Origin: Geobacillus thermodenitrificans subsp. thermodenitrificans DSM 465
Lineage (GTDB): Bacteria; Bacillota; Bacilli; Bacillales; Anoxybacillaceae
Direction: 5' to 3'
Assembly (NCBI RefSeq): GCF_000496575.1
Contig: NZ_AYKT01000002.1
Location: 186,001 to 250,000 of the forward strand
Length of the DNA stretch: 64,000 nt
A program made the translations under genes and the position numbers. Shown one piece after another: positions 57,806-64,000 of this stretch. The notes below the pieces were generated by a model. The model was not told the origin of the DNA, ran no database searches, and worked only from the letters and a program-made list of their open reading frames with translations. The stretch's first letter is position 1, and each line of letters begins with the position of its first letter.

Positions 57806-60448
57806 GTGGCACAGCATGAAGTGTCGATGCCGCCAAAATACGATCACCGCGCTGTTGAAGCGGGGCGCTATGACTGGTGGCTGAAAGGCAAGTTTTTTGA
57901 AACGACCGGCGATCCGGACAAACAACCGTTTACGATCGTTATCCCACCGCCGAACGTCACAGGCAAACTGCATTTGGGCCATGCGTGGGATACGACGCTG
58001 CAAGACATCATTACGCGCATGAAGCGGATGCAAGGGTATGATGTCCTATGGCTTCCGGGTATGGACCATGCCGGCATCGCCACCCAGGCGAAAGTGGAAG
58101 AAAAATTGCGCCAACAAGGACTGTCCCGCTACGATTTAGGACGGGAAAAATTTTTGGAAGAAACGTGGAAATGGAAAGAAGAATATGCCGGCCATATCCG
58201 CAGCCAATGGGCAAAATTAGGGCTCGGCCTCGATTACACGCGCGAGCGGTTTACGCTTGATGAAGGGCTGTCAAAAGCCGTACGCGAAGTGTTCGTCTCG
58301 CTTTACCGGAAAGGGCTCATTTACCGCGGTGAATACATTATCAACTGGGATCCGGCGACCAAAACCGCCTTGTCCGACATCGAGGTCATTTACAAGGAAG
58401 TGAAAGGTGCGCTTTATCATTTGCGCTATCCGCTCGCTGACGGCTCGGGCTACATTGAAGTAGCGACAACCCGTCCAGAAACGATGCTCGGTGACACGGC
58501 CGTCGCGGTTCATCCGGATGACGAGCGGTATAAACACTTGATCGGCAAGATGGTGAAATTGCCAATCGTTGGCCGGGAAATTCCGATCATCGCTGATGAG
58601 TATGTCGATATGGAATTCGGTTCCGGCGCGGTAAAAATTACACCGGCACACGATCCGAACGACTTTGAAGTTGGCAACCGCCACAACTTGCCGCGCATTC
58701 TCGTCATGAACGAAGACGGTACAATGAACGAAAACGCATTGCAATATCAAGGGCTTGACCGGTTTGAATGCCGGAAGCAAATCGTCCGTGATTTACAAGA
58801 GCAAGGCGTCCTCTTTAAAATTGAGGAACACGTCCACTCGGTCGGGCACAGTGAACGGAGCGGCGCCGTTGTTGAACCGTATTTGTCGACACAATGGTTC
58901 GTAAAAATGAAGCCGCTCGCGGAAGCTGCCATCAAGATGCAGCAAACAGAAGGAAAAGTGCAATTTGTGCCGGAGCGGTTTGAAAAAACGTACTTGCACT
59001 GGCTTGAGAACATTCGCGACTGGTGCATTTCGCGTCAGCTTTGGTGGGGGCACCGCATTCCGGCGTGGTACCATAAAGAAACGGGTGAAATTTACGTCGA
59101 CCACGAGCCGCCGGCAGACATTGAAAATTGGGAGCAAGACCCGGATGTGCTTGATACATGGTTCAGCTCGGCACTCTGGCCGTTCTCCACAATGGGGTGG
59201 CCGGATACGGAAGCGCCGGACTACAAGCGCTATTACCCGACCGATGTGCTTGTCACCGGCTATGACATCATTTTCTTCTGGGTGTCGCGCATGATTTTCC
59301 AAGGGCTTGAGTTCACTGGGAAGAGACCGTTTAAAGATGTGTTGATCCACGGCCTCGTCCGCGACGCTCAAGGAAGAAAAATGAGCAAGTCGCTCGGCAA
59401 CGGTGTCGACCCGATGGATGTCATTGACCAATACGGCGCCGATGCGCTCCGCTACTTCCTAGCGACCGGTAGCTCGCCAGGACAAGATTTGCGCTTTAGC
59501 ACGGAAAAAGTTGAGGCGACGTGGAATTTTGCTAACAAAATTTGGAACGCTTCACGTTTCGCCTTAATGAACATGGGCGGCATGACATATGAGGAGCTCG
59601 ATTTGAGCGGCGAAAAAACGGTCGCCGACCATTGGATTTTAACGCGCTTAAATGAAACGATCGACACGGTGACGAAGCTCGCCGACAAATACGAGTTTGG
59701 TGAAGTCGGTCGCACGTTGTACAACTTTATTTGGGACGATTTGTGCGACTGGTACATTGAAATGGCGAAGCTGCCGCTTTACGGCGATGATGAGACAGCG
59801 AAAAAGACGACGCGTTCAGTTTTAGCGTATGTGCTTGACAATACGATGCGCTTGTTGCATCCATTCATGCCGTTCATTACCGAGGAAATTTGGCAAAACT
59901 TGCCGCATGACGGCGAATCGATTACCGTTGCCTCGTGGCCGCAAGTGCGTCCGGAGCTGTCAAACGAAGAAGCGGCGGAAGAAATGCGGATGCTCGTTGA
60001 CATTATCCGCGCGGTCCGAAACGTTCGTGCCGAAGTCAATACGCCGCCGAGCAAACCGATTGCGCTCTACATTAAGACAAAAGACGAACAAGTGCGCGCA
60101 GCGCTTATGAAAAACCGCGCTTATCTCGAACGGTTCTGCAATCCGAGCGAATTGATCATTGACACGGATGTTCCGGCGCCAGAAAAAGCGATGACTGCTG
60201 TCGTCACAGGGGCAGAGCTCATTTTGCCGCTTGAAGGACTCATCAATATCGAAGAAGAAATCAAGCGGCTTGAGAAAGAGCTCGACAAATGGAACAAAGA
60301 AGTCGAGCGTGTCGAAAAGAAACTGGCGAACGAAGGCTTTTTGGCAAAAGCGCCGGCTCATGTCGTCGAGGAAGAGCGGCGCAAGCGGCAAGATTACATC
60401 GAAAAACGCGAAGCAGTGAAAGCGCGTCTTGCCGAGTTGAAACGGTAG
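57806..60448 (+). CDS. valS: Valyl-tRNA synthetase
   Basis: An 880-residue class I synthetase. It has 'HLGH' at 56-59, the CP1 editing domain with '[15 protein letters not shown]', 'KMSKS' at 525-529, the anticodon-binding helices, and a C-terminal coiled coil ('[20 protein letters not shown]') that touches tRNA. The sequence is, as I recall, almost the same as the G. stearothermophilus enzyme, which supports the organism call. GTG at 57806 follows AAGGAGGGAA; the open frame extends back into the leader. Expression is controlled by the valine T-box. Confidence 0.97.
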   Translation: MAQHEVSMPPKYDHRAVEAGRYDWWLKGKFFETTGDPDKQPFTIVIPPPNVTGKLHLGHAWDTTLQDIITRMKRMQGYDVLWLPGMDHAGIATQAKVEEKLRQQGLSRYDLGREKFLEETWKWKEEYAGHIRSQWAKLGLGLDYTRERFTLDEGLSKAVREVFVSLYRKGLIYRGEYIINWDPATKTALSDIEVIYKEVKGALYHLRYPLADGSGYIEVATTRPETMLGDTAVAVHPDDERYKHLIGKMVKLPIVGREIPIIADEYVDMEFGSGAVKITPAHDPNDFEVGNRHNLPRILVMNEDGTMNENALQYQGLDRFECRKQIVRDLQEQGVLFKIEEHVHSVGHSERSGAVVEPYLSTQWFVKMKPLAEAAIKMQQTEGKVQFVPERFEKTYLHWLENIRDWCISRQLWWGHRIPAWYHKETGEIYVDHEPPADIENWEQDPDVLDTWFSSALWPFSTMGWPDTEAPDYKRYYPTDVLVTGYDIIFFWVSRMIFQGLEFTGKRPFKDVLIHGLVRDAQGRKMSKSLGNGVDPMDVIDQYGADALRYFLATGSSPGQDLRFSTEKVEATWNFANKIWNASRFALMNMGGMTYEELDLSGEKTVADHWILTRLNETIDTVTKLADKYEFGEVGRTLYNFIWDDLCDWYIEMAKLPLYGDDETAKKTTRSVLAYVLDNTMRLLHPFMPFITEEIWQNLPHDGESITVASWPQVRPELSNEEAAEEMRMLVDIIRAVRNVRAEVNTPPSKPIALYIKTKDEQVRAALMKNRAYLERFCNPSELIIDTDVPAPEKAMTAVVTGAELILPLEGLINIEEEIKRLEKELDKWNKEVERVEKKLANEGFLAKAPAHVVEEERRKRQDYIEKREAVKARLAELKR

Positions 60449-60476
60449 ACAAACAATTCTTTTGTTGATTATGATG

Positions 60477-60511
60477 AAGACGAATCCGCTATCATGCGGG
60501 TTCGTCTTTTT
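60477..60511 (+). terminator. valS terminator
   Basis: AAGACGAATCCGC and GCGGGTTCGTCTT pair over 13 bases with one T-G pair and a 6-base loop, followed by TTT. Confidence 0.88.
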
Positions 60512-60578
60512 CGCTAGCGAAACACCTAGTCAATCGCTAATTTCTTATATCCATCTTCTCGAGGGAGGAGTCATCAGC

Positions 60579-61883
60579 ATGATCCGGACATATGAAGAAG
60601 CCGTCACTTGGATTCATGAGCGGCTACGTCTTGGCATGAAGCCGGGGTTGGCCCGGATGGAATGGATGATGGAAAAGCTCGGCCATCCGGAACGCCGCGT
60701 CCGTGCTGTCCATATCGGCGGAACGAACGGCAAAGGGTCGACAGTGGCGTATTTGCGTTCGATTTTGCAGGCGGCCGGTTATTCGGTCGGTACGTTCACC
60801 TCACCGTACGTTGAGCAATTTAACGAACGGATCAGCATCAACGGCGAACCGATTCGCGATGAAGAAATCGTTGAGCTTGTGCAAGTCATTCAACCGCTCT
60901 CGGACGAACTCGAACGAACAGAACTTGGTGGACCGACCGAATTTGAAGTGATCACCGCTATGATGCTCTATTACTTCGGCAAAAAACGGATTCAAGATAT
61001 TGTACTTATTGAAGTCGGGCTTGGCGGACGATTGGACTCGACGAATGTGATTTATCCGCTCGTTTCCGTCATTACGAACGTCAGCTACGACCATATGAAC
61101 ATTTTAGGCGATACGCTCGCGCAAATTGCGGCCGAAAAAGCAGGAATCATCAAATCGGGGGTTCCGCTTGTGACAGCGGTGAATGAGCCGGAAGCACGGG
61201 AGGTCATCGCTAAGACGGCGGCGGAGCGGAAAGCGAAAACATACTGGCTTGGCGTTGATTTTTCCGTTTCCCACCAGCAAACGACCGCTGAAGGGGAGCA
61301 ATTTTCCATCACAACGCCGTTTGCTGAGTATCGTGACTTACGCATTCACATGCCGGGAGCCCACCAAATTGAAAACGCGGCGACGGCCGTCATGGCGGCT
61401 GAATTGCTTCGGCTGAACTATTCGTTTTTGATTGAACCGGAGCACATTCACGACGGACTCGCTATGGCTGCTTGGCCGGGCCGGTTTGAGCGGGTGAGCG
61501 ATGATCCGCTTGTCATTATCGACGGCGCCCATAACGAAGCCGGTATTCGCGCTCTTGTTGACACGGTGCGCACCCATTACTCGGACAAGCGGGTGCATGT
61601 GTTGTTTGCTGCGTTGGCCGACAAGCCGCTTGAACGAATGATCCGTCTGCTTGACGAGCTGGCTGAGACAATTACGTTTACGACGTTTGATTTTCCACGC
61701 GCCGCAGCGGCTGATGCACTTGCCGCCCTTTCTTCCCATCCAAAGAAAGCGGTCACGGACGATTGGACCGGCTGGATCCGTGAGAAGAAAAAACAAATAG
61801 GGGATGATGAGCTGCTGCTTGTCACCGGATCGCTTTATTTTCTATCGGAAGTGCGGAAACTTTTAAAAACCGATGCCAATTGA
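60579..61883 (+). CDS. folC: Folylpolyglutamate synthase/dihydrofolate synthase
   Basis: A 434-residue Mur-ligase-like enzyme that adds glutamate to folates. The ATP loop is 'GTNGKGS' (48-54), followed by 'TSPYVEQFNERI' and 'EVGLGGRLDSTNV', with 'IDGAHNEAGI' in the C-terminal domain. ATG at 60579 follows GAGGGAGGAG; an upstream in-frame ATG at 60462 would read through the valS terminator. folC follows valS in B. subtilis too. Confidence 0.95.
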   Translation: MIRTYEEAVTWIHERLRLGMKPGLARMEWMMEKLGHPERRVRAVHIGGTNGKGSTVAYLRSILQAAGYSVGTFTSPYVEQFNERISINGEPIRDEEIVELVQVIQPLSDELERTELGGPTEFEVITAMMLYYFGKKRIQDIVLIEVGLGGRLDSTNVIYPLVSVITNVSYDHMNILGDTLAQIAAEKAGIIKSGVPLVTAVNEPEAREVIAKTAAERKAKTYWLGVDFSVSHQQTTAEGEQFSITTPFAEYRDLRIHMPGAHQIENAATAVMAAELLRLNYSFLIEPEHIHDGLAMAAWPGRFERVSDDPLVIIDGAHNEAGIRALVDTVRTHYSDKRVHVLFAALADKPLERMIRLLDELAETITFTTFDFPRAAAADALAALSSHPKKAVTDDWTGWIREKKKQIGDDELLLVTGSLYFLSEVRKLLKTDAN

Positions 61884-61893
61884 TGAAAAGAAT

Positions 61894-61902
61894 TGATATA
61901 AT
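61894..61902 (+). promoter_or_regulatory. Extended -10 promoter of the vWA gene
   Basis: TGATATAAT (61894-61902) lies 40 bases before the start codon. No good -35 is seen. Confidence 0.45.
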
Positions 61903-61941
61903 GAAAGAAAAATAGTTCTTTTGGCACGGGAGGGGAGGCGC

Positions 61942-63948
61942 GTGCGGCGACGAAGATGGCTGTTATGGGGGATGTTGTTCTGGCTGATGGCAAGTATATG
62001 GCCGAACACCGCAGATGTCGTTTATGCCGACCCAAAAAAGGGAGCGATCACTTCCGTTTCCGAGAAGAAAATTGAAGGATGGGCGACCGCTCCGGGAGAA
62101 GGTGATGGAAAAGGCAACAGCATTCGCTTTTTTGAGGTTCGCATTCAGCTGAAAGGACAAAACGGCACTGCTGTCAGCTACCGGACGGAAGCGGTGGAAG
62201 TAGAGCCGGATCGGAACGGCGAGAAAAAGTATACATTTTCGCTCGATATGCGCGGCAAATGGCCATCGGCTCCGGGAACAACGGCCACTTATGAAATCGT
62301 TGTCGATGCTTACCGGGTGTTAGGAAACGGACAAGAAGAGGTGTATTTTTCATTTCCGGAGCCGCCTTATGAATATACGAGGCAAACGGAGACGAGCACG
62401 GCGAAATTGGATTTTTCCCTCTCATTTTCACAGCCAGAATACGCCAAGCCGCCAGACGGCGATGCCCAAGGACGACTCGATGTGACGCTCATCCCGCAAG
62501 GTGGGGTTCCGGCGCCTGTTCGCCCGCCGATCGATGTCGTGTTTGTGATGGACGTGTCAGGCTCCATGACGACGATGAAGCTGCAAAGCGCCAAATCCGC
62601 TTTGCAGGCAGCGGTGAATTATTTCAAAACCAATTATCATCCAAATGATCGGTTTGCTCTGATTCCGTTTTCTGATGACGTGAAGGCAACAAGTGTTGTT
62701 CCGTTCGGATCGAAATCAAATGTTATCAGTCAATTAGACGCCATACTTGATGAAGGAAACCGTTTGACGGCCAACGGCGGGACGAACTACTCGGCTGCCT
62801 TGTCGTTGGCTCAGTCGTATTTTAACGATCCAGAGCGGAAAAAGTACATTATCTTTTTGACTGATGGAATGCCGACTGTGCTAAACACAACGAGTTCGAT
62901 TACACATAAGGAAATTAAGAAAGGTTTTAAAGATGATGGTGAAAAAATCACCGCTTCCCTACCGCTCATATATGGATTGTACAGCGACGGAAAAATGACG
63001 AGCATCAGCTTTACCGATAAGGACGGTTATGACCGGCTATTTTACAACAATCATATCGATTATGTGAATGGGTGGCTGTTTTCCAACGATAACGGCTATT
63101 CGTTCACTTATGCCTGGGGTGAAGGGAAGGCTTACGGTGATGCCGTCAATGTGGCAAAAACGCTTGTCATGAACAACATCACGCTGTATTCGATCGGTTT
63201 TGGCAACAATCACGAGGTCGATATGGACTATTTGCGAGCACTGTCGACGACAGCAGGAGGGGAAGTGCGGCAAGGAACACCGCAAAACTTGACTGAGCTG
63301 TTTCAACGGTTTTCACAAATGCCCACCGATCCGACTTTAACGGGAACGGTTCGTATTCCGCTTGCTTCCTTTGGAGGCAATGTGACCATTACAGAAAACG
63401 GCCAAGTATGGCTAGATGAAGACAAACAAAACGCGTATATTTCGTTTTCGATTCCGTATGAAGTCGGGAAGCCAGCGCCGGCGCCGATTACGATTCCGGT
63501 TTCCGTCTCCTTTAAGCAAAAAGGGACATATACGTTTACGGCCGAACTAACGTACCGTGATGTATACGGGCAGTTGCAGCCGGCAGTGACCAAAACTGCG
63601 ACGGTCATAGTGAAAGATGCATACGTGCCGCTCGAACGGATGGAGTTTCCCCGGGTGCTGTACATGGAAGTTGGCGAACGGCTTGAAGTAATGCCGCAGC
63701 TTCGCTTCATTCCAGACAATGCGACCGATCAAACGCTTCGCTCCGTTGAATCGTCCGCACCGGAGTATGTCGAGGTTGTCCGTGAAAACGGCGAGTGGGT
63801 TTTGGTTGCCAACGATGTCGGTTATGCGACGGTGACGGCGACTGCTAATGCGAAAACGAGCGATCATCAGCCGATTCGGGCGAGCGTGACGGTGATTGTT
63901 CGCGAACCGGAAGATCACGGTGATAACGACGGGCGAAACCGATGGTAA
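61942..63948 (+). CDS. Secreted von Willebrand factor A domain protein
   Basis: A 668-residue protein with a Sec signal peptide (charged 'MRRRRW', hydrophobic core, cleavage likely after 'VVYA' at 29). A beta-rich N-terminal domain (about 35-175) follows, then a vWA domain with a complete metal site: D204, S206 and S208 in 'DVSGSM', T281 in 'GGTNYS' and D308 in 'TDGMP'. About 100 residues separate 'TDGMP' from the next core strand ('NITLYSIGFG', near 410), far more than usual. Two beta-sandwich parts follow, the last like a BIG2 Ig-like domain (about 560-655). There is no anchor. GTG at 61942 follows GGGAGGGGAGG. The ligand and function are unknown. Confidence 0.8.
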   Translation: MRRRRWLLWGMLFWLMASIWPNTADVVYADPKKGAITSVSEKKIEGWATAPGEGDGKGNSIRFFEVRIQLKGQNGTAVSYRTEAVEVEPDRNGEKKYTFSLDMRGKWPSAPGTTATYEIVVDAYRVLGNGQEEVYFSFPEPPYEYTRQTETSTAKLDFSLSFSQPEYAKPPDGDAQGRLDVTLIPQGGVPAPVRPPIDVVFVMDVSGSMTTMKLQSAKSALQAAVNYFKTNYHPNDRFALIPFSDDVKATSVVPFGSKSNVISQLDAILDEGNRLTANGGTNYSAALSLAQSYFNDPERKKYIIFLTDGMPTVLNTTSSITHKEIKKGFKDDGEKITASLPLIYGLYSDGKMTSISFTDKDGYDRLFYNNHIDYVNGWLFSNDNGYSFTYAWGEGKAYGDAVNVAKTLVMNNITLYSIGFGNNHEVDMDYLRALSTTAGGEVRQGTPQNLTELFQRFSQMPTDPTLTGTVRIPLASFGGNVTITENGQVWLDEDKQNAYISFSIPYEVGKPAPAPITIPVSVSFKQKGTYTFTAELTYRDVYGQLQPAVTKTATVIVKDAYVPLERMEFPRVLYMEVGERLEVMPQLRFIPDNATDQTLRSVESSAPEYVEVVRENGEWVLVANDVGYATVTATANAKTSDHQPIRASVTVIVREPEDHGDNDGRNRW

Positions 63949-64000
63949 TCGACATCAACACAACTAAGCTTGTTGACGAGATCAAATGATATCGACAAAT

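Overview
The window is ordinary housekeeping chromosome of a thermophilic, endospore-forming Bacillaceae bacterium, most likely Geobacillus or a close relative. The evidence is the high-GC, Bacillus-type gene order, the sporulation genes (gerE, gerM, lonB, spoVID, ysxE), a ValRS that, from memory, is nearly the G. stearothermophilus sequence, frequent GTG/TTG starts with strong Shine-Dalgarno sites, and Bacillus-style T-boxes and a FadR operator. Nearly all genes lie on the + strand. Their order matches, as I recall it, the B. subtilis zapA-to-folC segment. There are no rRNA or tRNA genes, no CRISPR array, no intact transposase and no recognisable defence locus.

Layout. 1-5.5 kb: end of zapA, cvpA, polX, mutS2, a DUF350 membrane protein and a 54-aa membrane protein, closed by a terminator. 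5.5-10.6 kb: fatty-acid degradation operon lcfA-fadR-fadB-etfB-etfA with a perfect FadR operator in front of fadR. 10.7-11.1 kb: trxA. 11.1-16.9 kb: an aliphatic-sulfonate uptake and desulfonation cluster (two SsuA-like lipoproteins, SsuC, SsuB, SsuE, SsuD). It is followed to 17.8 kb by a decayed NDP-sugar epimerase pseudogene and an orphan reading frame; this block separates trxA from uvrC. 17.8-23.7 kb: uvrC, yslB (minus strand) and the succinate dehydrogenase operon sdhCAB. 23.9-29 kb: gerE (with a sigma-K-like promoter), a MarR gene broken at a C8 tract, racE, gerM, rph, rdgB and a phosphoesterase.

29-38.6 kb: branched-chain amino acid operon ilvE-ilvB-ilvH-ilvC-leuA-leuB-leuC-leuD. Its promoter region carries a perfect cre (CcpA) match and CodY-like boxes, and a leucine T-box lies inside the operon between ilvE and ilvB. 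38.9-47.9 kb: protein quality control (a TPR protein, tig, clpX, lonB, lonA) and the ribosome-assembly GTPase ysxC. 47.9-54.8 kb: a small membrane protein (minus strand) and the heme operon hemA-hemX-hemC-hemD-hemB-hemL. 54.8-57.2 kb: spore-coat genes spoVID and ysxE. 57.3-64 kb: a T-box-controlled valS, folC and a secreted von Willebrand factor A protein.

I did not find a convincing new multi-gene system. The points most worth a second look are the mid-operon T-box with CcpA/CodY sites at ilvE, the possible leader peptide ahead of ssuA, the poly-C frameshift in the MarR gene, the epimerase wreck next to the sulfonate cluster, and the secreted vWA protein with a large insertion.
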